A DNA stretch of 64,000 nucleotides, taken from assembly GCA_010093685.1 (NCBI GenBank), contig MU006220.1, positions 403,502 through 467,501 of the forward strand, written 5' to 3'. Position numbers and translations under genes: made by a program. Numbering within the stretch: the first letter of the stretch is position 1; every line of letters begins with the position of its first letter. The notes below the pieces were generated by a model. That model made no database searches, was not told the origin of the DNA, and worked only from the letters and a program-made list of their open reading frames with translations. The DNA comes from Ophiobolus disseminans (Eukaryota; Ascomycota; Dothideomycetes; Pleosporales; Phaeosphaeriaceae). Of this stretch, positions 46,137 to 55,521 are shown in pieces.

Positions 46137-46612
46137 ATGTCCGCCATCCCAGTCACTGAACTGGGCCTCAACTCGAGCGAAGCGCGATATCTCCAGCAGC
46201 AGATCGCCGCGTCGCAGCAGGGCAGCAACTCGTCGCGCGCAGCCTCGCACGCCTCCAGCCAGGGCCGCCTCCTCCTGGATCCCACCAGCCTCCAGGCGCT
46301 CGGCGCCCACTTCGACCGTCTGATGTACTCGATCCAGCAGCGATGGCACTATGTGAGTGTTGCGCGCACCGTCCCAAGTCTGTTGAGCCCGCTAACACGT
46401 GCCAGCTCACACAGCAGACACAGACGGCCACGCAGGTGCAGTACGACCGCGCGGGGAACGCGATCCAGACGGCCGACGCCGAGATTGCGCGCTTCCGTGC
46501 CATCCTGCGCGAAATCGACGAGCTGCAAGTCGAGTTCGACAAAGTGCGCCGCATCGGCGAGATTGTTAAGGGCTTCAAGTCGCGTGTGGACCGCCTGGAC
46601 CGCCGCATATGA
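46137..46612 (+). CDS. CNL1: BLOC-1 complex subunit Cnl1
   Basis: Small coiled-coil subunit of the fungal BLOC-1 complex, which acts in endosomal sorting. Product 140 aa in two exons, 46137-46352 and 46406-46612, intron 53 nt with a CTAAC branch site. Start MSAIPVTELGLNSSEARYLQ is preferred because the frame above it begins with TTG. Family marks are LLLDPTSLQALGAHFDRLMY, then QVQYDRAGNAIQTADAEIAR and RIGEIVKGFKSRVDRLDRRI. A Ser/Ala-rich linker lies between residues 25 and 45. Length agrees with other filamentous-fungal Cnl1 proteins, as I recall them. Confidence 0.85.
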
Positions 46613-47068
46613 TCCCCCCCTCATGACCTACAGCAACACCCCAACAGACTCCACGTCCTCTCGGACAAACATAGTATTAAGAAAGGAAGCCTCACGGCGG
46701 GAAAGTTGGGCGCGATATGGACAGATTGGAAGCCTCACGGCTTGGCGTTTTGTTGAGTTTTGTTCCTAGTTTTCCTTGCTCTTTGCGTCTTGTTCATATC
46801 GCTTTTTTGGCTTCCTATCTCGAGCGGGTATGTCGTTGTCAGCTATTTAGCCCGCCAGCCCTTGTAATTCTAGATCACACCAAACCACCTGCTCTTGCTC
46901 ACTACATTGCTTGCGAAGATTGTTCATTTCATACGTCTACTTCGCTCGGTCATCCGACCGGTGGACGGAAAGGAGCAGTACTACAATCGTCACCGACTGC
47001 CATCTGCAGCGAGCTACCTGCTGCTTAACTTCTCACTGCTACCCGTACGCAATAGCTGGCTTTCGCAG
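46613..47068. other. Intergenic, convergent flank
   Basis: Lies between the stops of CNL1 (+) and the EthD gene (-). No gene is supported. Confidence 0.5.
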
Positions 47069-47449
47069 CTAAGCATAGGTGACATGGGGGTTCTCCAACC
47101 CAAGCACTGTCAGCTTGGAGGAGATGATGAAGTTCTCGGCGCTGGCTCCGATGACGGCAGCAATGTCAGGCTGTCCGTACTTGGTCTGGAAATCAGCGAG
47201 TTGCTGCTCGCTCTCGAATGTCATGATAACGATGGCATCATAATCTACCTTCTCGGCAGGTCCGATGAAGACGAGTGGTGACAGGCCATCGGGCTGGTGT
47301 TTGAGGTAGTAGCGAGCATGGGATGTCGGGAAAGAGGATCCGACTGCCTTCTTGATGATAGGCACGTGGGTGTGGTCGTAGTACTCCTTGAATTGTGCGG
47401 GCGTGAGGTCTGGCTTCCGGGTCTCGAAGGAGATGATGGTATACGACAT
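47069..47449 (-). CDS. EthD-domain (dimeric alpha/beta barrel) protein
   Basis: Small dimeric ferredoxin-fold protein of the EthD type, 126 aa. Such proteins occur in catabolic and polyketide-type clusters, some acting on aromatic rings, others with unknown chemistry. The start chosen is MSYTIISFETRKPDLTPAQF at 47449. The frame is open upstream to 47548 (GTG), so an earlier exon is possible. The EthD core is FKEYYDHTHVPIIKKAVG, where the Y-x-x-x-H-x-P element is the family hallmark, followed by FIGPAEKVDYDAIVIMTFES. It diverges from the Zn2Cys6 gene at 47870 with 420 bp between them. Confidence 0.82.
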   Translation of the reverse strand: MSYTIISFETRKPDLTPAQFKEYYDHTHVPIIKKAVGSSFPTSHARYYLKHQPDGLSPLVFIGPAEKVDYDAIVIMTFESEQQLADFQTKYGQPDIAAVIGASAENFIISSKLTVLGLENPHVTYA

Positions 47450-47869
47450 TTCGGTTTCGGTGTCAACAGTTGGGTAATATGGGAAGTAGTTAGGATGTTT
47501 TTCCTCGGTAAGTGACTTGGGGATTGCAAAGATTGGATTTGTGTTCACATGGATAACGAAGAACAGAATGCAAAGATGGTGACGGAAATATAGCTGGAGA
47601 TATATACAAGATTATGCATTGTCACGTGTAATTTGGCTGAGCGTAAGATCACGAAGCTTTGATTGCTGTCGTGTACAACTCTAACTAGCTCGCCCGTTGA
47701 GGTACATGGTTAAGCGTCTTCGTAGCTCCGGACTCCGGCTCCGGACCCTGAAACCCGCACCTCGAGCTCTTCTTTCCCTTGTTATCCACCCGTAGACACT
47801 ATTTCTTGACACCAACCGCACGAAGCTCTGGCTTATGAACGCACTCAGGGGAACCCTACGAACACGGCT
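47450..47869. promoter_or_regulatory. Divergent promoter EthD / Zn2Cys6 factor
   Basis: Contains a CACGTG E-box-like site at 47623-47628 and three CTCCGG hexamers at 47727, 47734 and 47740, spaced 7 and 6 bp. CCGG/CGG-rich repeats are the kind of sequence bound by Zn2Cys6 proteins, so autoregulation is possible; this is inference. Confidence 0.45.
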
Positions 47870-49636
47870 ATGGAGCCCTCCACAATCCGCAGCTTTAACG
47901 GCTGCTGGACGTGCCGCCTCCGCCGCAAAAAATGCGACGAGAAGCGCCCCGTCTGTGACATATGCTCGTCTCTCATGATCCATTGTCATTTCGATGCCGA
48001 AAAGCCGGAATGGATGGACGGCGGTGCCCAACAAGACAAAATGGCCGAAGCGCTCAAACTAGAAGTCAAAGAGAATGCTCACCGTCGCCGCAGCGCACCG
48101 CTTTTGAGTAGTGGCGAGCGCGTGTCGCCTGCAAATCTAATAAACGAAGACTACTTCATGCTGCCGCAGAAGACACCAAGGCCTCTGGCGTCCCCGATGT
48201 GTGATTTGCGGGTTGACGGTACGGGAACTTGTCCTCAGTCGTTGGCCAGGTTGCACCAAAGCGGCCCACATTGCACGCTCGCGGGCAAGGAGACGCGTGA
48301 ACGGTTGGCTATTGGACGTTCCGACGCGATCCTCGTCATGTTCTACCTTGAGAATCTGTTCCCGTTCTTGTTCCCTTTCTACCGTCCGCCGCTGCTGCAG
48401 GGCGGCCGGGCATGGATCCTGGAGATGATGATCAGCAGCCCGGTTGTGAAGCAGGCACTTCTGTGCCAGAGCTTATATTTCCTGTCGTTGGCACAGGGGA
48501 TGGCGAACTGGGAGACGGTTCTCGAGCAGAGAAGAGACGCATTCGAGGTGCTGAGATTATCACTACAGGTAATCAGTGACGCGGGAGTCACGGAGCATTT
48601 ACATGGCACGGTGCGCATCTTCGCGAGCGTCGTGCAGGTGCAGAGGTTTGAAGTCGCTGTCTTGAGCTTCAACAACTGCCAGGCGCACTTGAACGCCGCA
48701 CTGGCACTCTTCACCCAGCTCCTCGAGAGCGTTGCCACCATAAAACCCGTTTGTCCTAGCTCGAGCTTCAACGCAGTCTTGAACCGTCTGAACCCCACAA
48801 CATTGGGTGCTCCAGTCGAGGTCTTCCAAACCCCTATCGCAGAGCAAGCCGCCTTCCGCTTCTCCTCCGCTCTCCTCATCTTAGACGACATCATCGCGGC
48901 CACGATTCTCCAAGAGCAGCCCCGCCTCTATAGCTACCACCAAAGCCTTCTCTACACACCCACTAGCTCCGAAGCAGCCATCAATCTCGAAGAAACAGTA
49001 GGTTGTCAAAATTGGGTACTCCTCTACATCGGCGAAATCGCCACCCTCGACGCCTGGAAACAGCACTCCCACCGCGCAGGAAGCCTCGACGTCATGGAGC
49101 TCGTACGGCGCGCCACAGCCATTAAGGTCTTAGTGGAAGAACACATGTTGCAGCTTGAAACCGATCCCATCAGCACCTCAAGTGAGGGCGCAAGCTTACT
49201 AGACATCTTCACTTCGGACTTTGGGCAGCAGGCTAAAATGCCCCCGAGCCAGACCACCCTCGTAACCCGCGTCTGGGCACACGCAGCACTCATATATCTG
49301 TTCATAGTCGTGTCGGGATGGCAACCAGCGAGTTTAGAGGTGGGAAATCACGTCAGAAATATACTTGAGCTACTAACGCAGCAGATGGTGCCCCCAGCGT
49401 TACTGCGCTCCATGGTGTGGCCATTCTGCGTGGCCGGGTGTCTGGCGGCTCCGGAGCAGGAAGCGCACTTCCGGGAAATGGTGCAAGTGTTGCAGCCTCC
49501 GAGCGTATTCGGCACAGTCCGCAAGGCGTTGGAAATTATGGAGAACGTGTGGTCGAAGAGGTGTGCAGGTGATGCGGGCATTAGAGATCTCGCTACTTGT
49601 TTTAGGAGTGAAGGAGATTTAGTTATACTAGTCTAA
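47870..49636 (+). CDS. Zn2Cys6 fungal-type transcription factor
   Basis: Nuclear binuclear-zinc-cluster regulator, 588 aa, single exon. The cluster is at the extreme N terminus: C12-X2-C15-X6-C22-X6-C29-X2-C32-X6-C39, all six Cys present, in CWTCRLRRKKCDEKRPVCDI. The remainder is the helical fungal-specific regulatory region, with LENLFPFLFPFYRPPLLQGG and, near the C terminus, LRSMVWPFCVAGCLAAPEQE, a segment common to the Acr-2/Pro1-like group. Target genes are not known. Its neighbours (EthD, SDR, dioxygenase) make it the natural candidate for a local pathway regulator. It is convergent with the SDR. Confidence 0.92.
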   Translation: MEPSTIRSFNGCWTCRLRRKKCDEKRPVCDICSSLMIHCHFDAEKPEWMDGGAQQDKMAEALKLEVKENAHRRRSAPLLSSGERVSPANLINEDYFMLPQKTPRPLASPMCDLRVDGTGTCPQSLARLHQSGPHCTLAGKETRERLAIGRSDAILVMFYLENLFPFLFPFYRPPLLQGGRAWILEMMISSPVVKQALLCQSLYFLSLAQGMANWETVLEQRRDAFEVLRLSLQVISDAGVTEHLHGTVRIFASVVQVQRFEVAVLSFNNCQAHLNAALALFTQLLESVATIKPVCPSSSFNAVLNRLNPTTLGAPVEVFQTPIAEQAAFRFSSALLILDDIIAATILQEQPRLYSYHQSLLYTPTSSEAAINLEETVGCQNWVLLYIGEIATLDAWKQHSHRAGSLDVMELVRRATAIKVLVEEHMLQLETDPISTSSEGASLLDIFTSDFGQQAKMPPSQTTLVTRVWAHAALIYLFIVVSGWQPASLEVGNHVRNILELLTQQMVPPALLRSMVWPFCVAGCLAAPEQEAHFREMVQVLQPPSVFGTVRKALEIMENVWSKRCAGDAGIRDLATCFRSEGDLVILV

Positions 49637-50065
49637 ATAATAGCCCTGCTTTGTTAGTCATTAGACCTAACATTCTTCTTCAATAGCAAACAAATAGGCA
49701 CAATCTGGATCTCCTGCATATGTGTTTCATATATGCGTCATTCAAACATGGTTGCTGTTGGTAGGCTTTGTACGATCGTACAGGTGAATAACAACAACGA
49801 GGCTCTTCTGGTGACTTGGTATTGGTATTGATTGATCTGTGAACGTGAGTGCTACGAAGGTATACCTCAGCTCGGCCCAAAGTAGGGCCGAGGCGGGGAT
49901 CTTGCGCAGCGTCAGGAAATGGGATAGGTGTATACCGACAGTTGCAATAGCAACGATTATCCTGCTAACTACAGACGGTATGATGAACGACTAACAGTAC
50001 CTCCGACCTCGTCCTCCTTCCCTCCACACAATGCCTCGAGTCCAAATCCCATACCTCGCCCTCTC
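49637..50065. other. Intergenic, convergent flank, 0.43 kb
   Basis: Lies between the stops of the Zn2Cys6 gene and the SDR. Slightly AT-rich; no gene, RNA or repeat is supported. Confidence 0.5.
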
Positions 50066-50814
50066 TCAGTCAAAGGAAGTGTATCCTTGACCCTTCACGA
50101 AGGTAGCCTGCCACGGCACACCCTTGGGGTGCTGCACCAACTGGAGATAGTACTCTCCATGGGCAGGGCCATCGAGCGCCATACCCTTGAACTTGCCATC
50201 AGGGTGACGTTCATCGGCGTAGAAGAACCTGCATCGCACACGTCAGTAAACCAGACGACAGACTGGTGTATTTGGGGGACCTACCGGTAGCCCTTCGCCT
50301 TGTACAGCGTATCAGCAAGGCCAATCCAATATGCACTCGCGGCCTTGCCGATACCCAAATTCATCATGGGCGGCATAGGGATGATGAGCTCGTTCTGGGC
50401 GTTGCCGGTATAGATGAAGGTCTTCTTAGCGTCCTGGGGAAGCGTCTCCCAGGCTGCGAGTGCCTGCTGCGCCGCAACGTACGGGCTGACGACGTTGACG
50501 TTCAAATCCTTAGTGACGGCCTCGGCGGAGACGGACAAGACGGAGGACGGGTCCGAGGGAGGAGTAAGCGCCGCAGCATTGTAAATGACGACGCTGGGGG
50601 CAAAGCCGAACTCCGATTTGACAGCGGAGAAGACACCGGGGAGGCTGGATGGAGACGCGAAGTCGGCTTTGATAGAGAAGTAGCCTTCGTCCGTCTTGCT
50701 GTTGGTGCCCTTGCGGGACGCGAGGGCGATGCTGTAGCCGCTGTTCTTGAAAGCCTGGGCGACAGAGGTGCCGACACGGGGGCCAAAGCCGAGGATGAGG
50801 ACGACGGGAGCCAT
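50066..50814 (-). CDS. Short-chain dehydrogenase/reductase-fold protein, atypical active site
   Basis: Rossmann-fold protein of 230 aa; exons 50814-50285 and 50228-50066, intron 56 nt. The nucleotide-binding motif is GFGPRVGTSVAQAF (G-x-G-x-x-x-G) directly after the start, followed by ALASRKG, suggesting NADP preference. IYNAAALTPP corresponds to the N-A-A-G-like motif. In the catalytic region, MMNLGIGKAASAYWIGLADT aligns with the usual Y-x-x-x-K helix but has Leu where the Tyr should be, while Lys remains. I therefore call it SDR-like and doubt standard reductase chemistry. It diverges from the dioxygenase at 51777 through a palindrome-rich promoter. Confidence 0.85.
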
Positions 50815-51776
50815 GTCTGGGTATTTGGTGTCAGTGGAGTAAGTTTGTGAAGAGGGCTTCGATATTGTGCTTGTGGTAGTGGACTTGAGCTTAGTACCGA
50901 AGCAGAAAAGTTTGAAGATATAGGAAGAGGTGGGCGGTACGATCAGGAAATTGCTGAGGTACAGTCGTTTTTATATGAGAGAATTCTACAGCTTTTGCCT
51001 TGTTTTCGATGTCGGGGTGAAGTACCACTATTGGCAGTCGTACTCTGGACGCGCGAGGTACCGAGAGGCATGACGAACACAGATGGCTTCTGTTTACGGT
51101 GAATGTGCTCGTGCTTTCTCACGTTGTGTGGGATCTGGAATCTAGGATGATTGTGCCTCCGCGCGGTCCGACGAGACGAGGGAGTCCTAGGCGGGCAAAC
51201 TAAGGGGGGCTTGGGCGTGGCAGCAATGAGATTCGGTACGCGGGATGTATTACAATCGTCGATATTGAAGTCACTGTCAGCATACGAAGCTCTACTGACT
51301 AGAAGGGCTCCATGTGTACGACCCACAAGCCGCGCGGGCAAACCTGAATAGAGTAAGCAGGAAAGGATAGGCAAGAGTCGGTATCCAGAAATGGGCAAAA
51401 TGAGAGGCAGAAGTCTACAAGCCGCGTGGATTAGTAGACCATGGCGGATGTGAGTAAGACGTGCAGCGATGCAAGAGGGTGGGGCACACTGTAGATACTT
51501 ACATAAGCCGCGCGGTTGTGACAGGAACTTTGCCATCTAGCCGAAACAGGAAAGACCCTGCAGCGACCGCGCGGTTGAACTGGCATTCTGTACTCGCTTT
51601 GCAATCAGACATGCATGAGATAATTTGTGAAGTATACCGCGCGCGGCAGGACCTAAACCTGCTCCCTACTCGATTATATCTAGGTAATTTTGGCGATGCC
51701 CCCTACTCTACTGCCAGTCCATTGCTTATTTCAATGTCTTCGTTCTACGACGCCTAATAGCCCAAAGCAGCAAGAC
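50815..51776. promoter_or_regulatory. Divergent SDR / dioxygenase promoter with CCGCGCGG palindromes
   Basis: The 8-bp palindrome CCGCGCGG occurs exactly at 51159-51166, 51330-51337, 51508-51515 and 51567-51574. Related sites are CCGCGTGG at 51422-51429 and the longer CCGCGCGCGG at 51637-51646. Each holds CCG and CGG triplets in everted orientation, spaced 2 bp (4 in the long form), compatible with a Zn2Cys6 dimer. Six sites in under 500 bp is a strong clustering. Confidence 0.7.
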
Positions 51777-52805
51777 ATGCCCTTGGCCCTATCGCCCAAC
51801 AGTGCAATCATATACTTGGTCATTCTCCTAGTGAGCCTCTGCGTTCCTGTCCTCTATCCGACCACCACCGCACAAGCAAGCCCACCCACAGCACCTAACA
51901 TGTGCGATACTACCACCACCGCCTCTTCACGGATGCCGGTCTATTTCCTGAGCATCGGCGGACCCAGCTTCATAGAAAACACGCAGCATCCCGCCTACGC
52001 CAAGCTGGGCGAGATCGGCAGAGAGATCACGACCAAAGTGAAGCCCAAGGCCATCGTTGTCTTCTCTGCACATTGGCAAGACAGCCCGAACCGAATTCTC
52101 ATCAACGCCGCCGAGGACACGAATATCATTTATGATTTCTACGGGTTCCCACCTCACTACTACGAGTACAAGTTTCCCAACAAAGGCAGTCCCGAGCTCG
52201 CGAACAAGGTGATCGAGAGGCTTGGCGGCGTCGGGATCGAGGTACAGAAGGTGAAGCGAGGGCTTGACCATGGGGTGTGGGCGGGCTTCATTGTCGCCTT
52301 CGATCCCAAGAAGAACCCTCTGAACGTTCCGATCGTGCAAGTGTCCCTCTTCAACAACGAGGATGTAGGCCGCCATTATCGCATGGGCGAGGCGCTGCAG
52401 AGTCTCCGCGCCGAAGGCATACTGATCGTAGGTGCTGGAATGGCAGTCCACAACCTACAGGACTTTCGAGCGTCTCGAGGATCGGGCAAAACCATGCCGT
52501 GAGTTCTTCCTGGCCAATTCCACTGCCATCATCCTTGACTAATCCCCTGCAGTTACTCCTTCACCTTTGACGATGCACTCAAGCATGCCGCTACATCTGA
52601 TCCGGAAGAACGCGAAGAGAAGATGCTGGAGCTTATGACGCGCAGTGATGGGAGACAGGCGCATCCTACGCTAGACCATATCCTGCCCATGTACGTCGCT
52701 GCTGGTGCTGCGGGTAAGAGCTCTGGCAAGCTCTTGTGGACGATGCCTGAGATCAGTTTGAGCTGGGCGCAATACCGGTTTGATGAGCTTCCAACTACAC
52801 CGTAA
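51777..52805 (+). CDS. LigB-type (class III) extradiol ring-cleavage dioxygenase, DODA-like
   Basis: Fe(II)-dependent extradiol dioxygenase family acting on catechols such as DOPA; product 324 aa from ATG 51777, exons 51777-52498 and 52553-52805, intron 54 nt. Another in-frame ATG lies at 51696. Residues 10-28 are strongly hydrophobic (AIIYLVILLVSLCVPVLYP), so the protein may be secreted or membrane-anchored, unusual for this mostly cytosolic family. The enzyme core starts near 53. SAHW (H99), LDHGVW (H165) and GAGMAVHNL (H225) are present. However, the expected S-H-G-x-P metal-binding motif reads S-I-G-G-P with Ile at 60. Either His71 nearby substitutes or activity is altered. The AT-rich repeat block begins about 45 bp after the stop. 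Confidence 0.87.
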
Positions 52806-52980
52806 CTACGCGGTAAGACTGTAAGGCGCAGAAAGTAGAGAAACATTTGTACTATTTTATAAGAACTACATTTTGCTCTTAAGCTATTAGTAATATATGT
52901 AAGTAAATAGTAAAAGCGTTTCTTAAGTAATTATACTATAAAATTATAATATAAAAACTAGTAAAGCTAAGAGAGCTTAA

Positions 52981-53340
52981 ATATAAGAGGTTAGACCTCT
53001 GCTGTCCTCAGTGGATACACCTCGGTGGAATCTTCGACGCTCCTCGGTGTAAAGGGCTGAAGCCTTGGTTGATAGTGCTTGGCCTATAGCCTTCGTTGTG
53101 AACTTGTGGCTATAATAAGCTGAGAGCCTAGTTGCTGTAGGATCTCTCGGTGGAATCCTTGGAGCTTCGTCGGCGCTCTAGAAATCTCTATAAGCTTCTC
53201 GAAGACAGCACTACAGGACACATATAAACTTAACACGAGCGTAGAGTAGCTTCTCTATTAAGTTGATCTCTGTTCAACCTTGCCTTCCTGCTGTCTTTAT
53301 TTAGTCTAGCTCCTTGTATTTGAATTCGACTAACATCTTA
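52981..53340. repeat. Possible LTR or non-coding repeat upstream of a Gag remnant
   Basis: A moderately GC-richer stretch with an internal direct repeat, CTCGGTGGAATC, at 53021-53032 and 53146-53157. It ends near a CTAACA and lies ahead of the plus-strand Gag-like region, the place expected for a 5' LTR. No clean terminal repeat pair was found, so this stays tentative. Confidence 0.3.
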
Positions 53341-54198
53341 TTGAAGTAGCTAGTGTAGTGATTCTCTAGTGCTTTATAGCAGAACAATTGCGAGAGCGAC
53401 ACAATAGAATAATCGCGTAAGCAATACAATATAACAACACAATAGAATATAAGAGCTTATTAGAAATTATTAGAAACCATTAGAGCCTATTGAAACTTAT
53501 TAGAACTCATTAGAACTTACCAGAACTTATTAGAACTCAACGCAATTATTGGAAATTAATAGATACATTAGGCATTACTAGATAATATTGGATCTTACTA
53601 GATATACTAGAAACAATAGAGTAGATAGCTAACAATGCTACAAATACTCCTCTATTAATAAAATAAACCTTCTATGCCTTTATGCAGCAGATAGTGCAGA
53701 GTAATACTATTAACTAGTAAACTTTGCAAGAGCTCTACAAGGTTCTATAACAAAGTATTAACTCTCTATAGCCTAAGAAGAGAAAGAAAAGGCTACTACA
53801 GCTCTCTTAGTTTTATAGCACACGGTCTAAGTAGAATAGATAGAAGATTAAAGCAAGAAATAAGACTAAGACTAATAGTAGAACTATTAGATTAGACATA
53901 GACTAGCTGCGCTATATCTTTGCTAGACTACGCAGTAACACACGCAATATATACTTAGCCTTTAATGAGCTAAGAAGAAGAGTAAAAATACTTTTGGTAC
54001 GCAATTACTAGAATACTTAGCTAGTACCTATAGCGACTCTAACTAGCAGAAGAAAGCTCTTTCTAATATCTACTCTATTAAGCAGAAGGTATATAAGTCG
54101 TTTGCCCACTTTCTACTACGCTTTAAGATAGAGCTAGCTAATACTAGAGTATTGTTCCTTGATAACACTATTAAAGTCTTACTTCTAGAGAATGCTAT
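53341..54198 (+). pseudogene. LTR-retrotransposon Gag remnant, cut at 54199
   Basis: The plus strand reads as a decayed Gag. The clearest part, from about 53984, translates NTFGTQLLEYLASTYSDSN, a TAG, then KVYKSFAHFLLRFKIELANT; this matches the Y-L-x-x-x-Y-x-D-x-N ... F-x-x-F-x-x-R-F pattern of fungal Ty3/Ty1-type Gag. It stops exactly where the LTR of the opposite-strand element begins, so that element probably inserted here. Upstream of 53980 the frame is too damaged to follow. Confidence 0.65.
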
Positions 54199-54508
54199 TG
54201 TAACGGCGTAGGCAAGATAAAAGATATCCGAATGCGGTGTGAATCAACTCAGAGGCATATAGGAGTGCGTGGAGACTCAGAAACCTTAGATTGTCTAACA
54301 ACACCTATAGGCCTTGTACAAAAAGGATATCAAAAAACTACTAAGCTATCTACAGGACTAGCTTGATTAAATACACCTAAAGGCCAAGCATGCTTTGCCC
54401 TATACGATCTAGCCGATCTAGAAGAGCTAGAGTTGGACCGGAGGTGACGCGGGTACAGTGCGGAGTTGATGTTTAACTATAGGAACGTTGTGCAGGCACA
54501 TTGTTACA
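54199..54508 (-). repeat. 310-bp LTR of a minus-strand Ty3/Gypsy element
   Basis: Ends are perfect inverted hexamers TGTAAC (54199) and GTTACA (to 54508). Read on the minus strand it begins TGTAACAATGTGCC and is preceded by a polypurine tract (GGAAGGGGGGG, complement of about 54512-54522), so it is the 3' LTR. The five bases outside its far end are GCTAT (54194-54198); a second copy for a target duplication is not visible because the element is truncated. Confidence 0.75.
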
Positions 54509-54691
54509 TTACCCCCCCTTCCTACAGACAGATAGTCTCTATCTGTTTTACGAATTAGAAGGTTGTTAGTTCCTAGTGTTTGTTGCCAAGGAATAGATGC
54601 TTCAACACTATGACCATAGTAATGCTTTGTAGTTTCTAAGAGATATCCTATCCGACTTGTTGCTGTATAGAATTTTTTTAGTGCTTAGTGT

Positions 54692-54760
54692 TTGTTGTTA
54701 AGGTGAGAGCAACTGTTGTTGTTGTTAACGTAAGAGTGACTTTTGTTGTTAAGGTGAGAG
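54692..54760. repeat. Short tandem repeat, three 18-bp units
   Basis: TTGTTGTTAAGGTGAGAG occurs at 54692-54709 and 54743-54760, with a variant at 54719-54736, spaced 27 and 24 bp, just inside the polypurine tract of the Gypsy element. Confidence 0.75.
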
Positions 54761-54891
54761 TAACTGTTGTTGTTAGCGCGTTGCTAGGTTACTAACCGTT
54801 TGCTTTAGCCACCTATGTGTATACAGATCGATATCCTATCGTATACCTTTACTTTACACCCACAAACCTACACAACTTACATACACACACT

Positions 54892-55521
54892 ATGCCTATT
54901 CGCTGCCCTTATAGAGCACTACTAGAGGCCTACTGGGTTATTTGCCTTCGGGCTGTTCGTGCATTTGCCTGCGGCATTTCGGTAGTGCACGACTTCCTAT
55001 CGCTAACCTCTAAGAAGTGCGAGTAGAATAAAAAATGCAATACAGTAAGTATTTAGCAATCTAGAAACTAATCTAATAGGCATCGTTAACACAATAAGGT
55101 GCTATCCTATGTTAAGAAGGAGTTCCGCGCCTTCACTAAGGCAATAGACGCTTAGGCGGCTGCTTGCAAGGTAGAGGAAGAGAATAACAAGAAGAGGCTT
55201 AGGGTGGTTTTAGCGTGTGCGCAGAAACTAGCGCTTTGCGTCTAGGTTACGAGGAGCGAGGAGCGCGGTCTCTCGGCAGCAGACGTTTTGCTAGCTAGCC
55301 ACTAGGTGCTGCTTAAGCTCCTAGAGCACGTGTTAGCTATAGAGGTTCGGCTTGCGGCCGTAGAAGCGGGAGTGGGTCAGCTTCGTAGAGGCGGAGGTCA
55401 TCGTCGTCGTCGTGTTAGAACGGATTCGCTAGGAAGTCTAGGTCTAGGACGTATAGGAGATAAGGAAGATAGCATGTTAGAGTAGAGGAGGTTAGGGAGA
55501 GGGGAATTGTCCTCTAAGTGA
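54892..55521 (+). pseudogene. Decayed antisense reading frame between Gypsy pol and 3' LTR
   Basis: One plus-strand frame from ATG 54892 (MPIRCPYRALLEAYWVICLR) to TGA at 55519-55521 keeps protein-like composition despite internal stops. The first stops cluster around 55024-55105. Three later TAGs (first at 55153) fit lost Gln or Trp codons. Segments include KKEFRAFTKAIDA, AAACKVEEENNKKRLRVVLA, LLKLLEHVLAIEVRLAAVEA and an Arg-rich HRRRRVRTDS. The product would be helical with a basic part. It is opposite to gag-pol and sits in the position where other retroelements carry env or accessory genes. No family is recognised. Confidence 0.5.

Noticed and set aside
50266..50850. 194-aa plus-strand frame opposite the SDR
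   Set aside because: It is the antisense shadow of the SDR exon, whose protein signature and splice site are clear.
55041..55075. Apparent 35-nt intron (GTAAGT...TAG) in the antisense frame
   Set aside because: Too short and its removal would break the shared frame on both sides.
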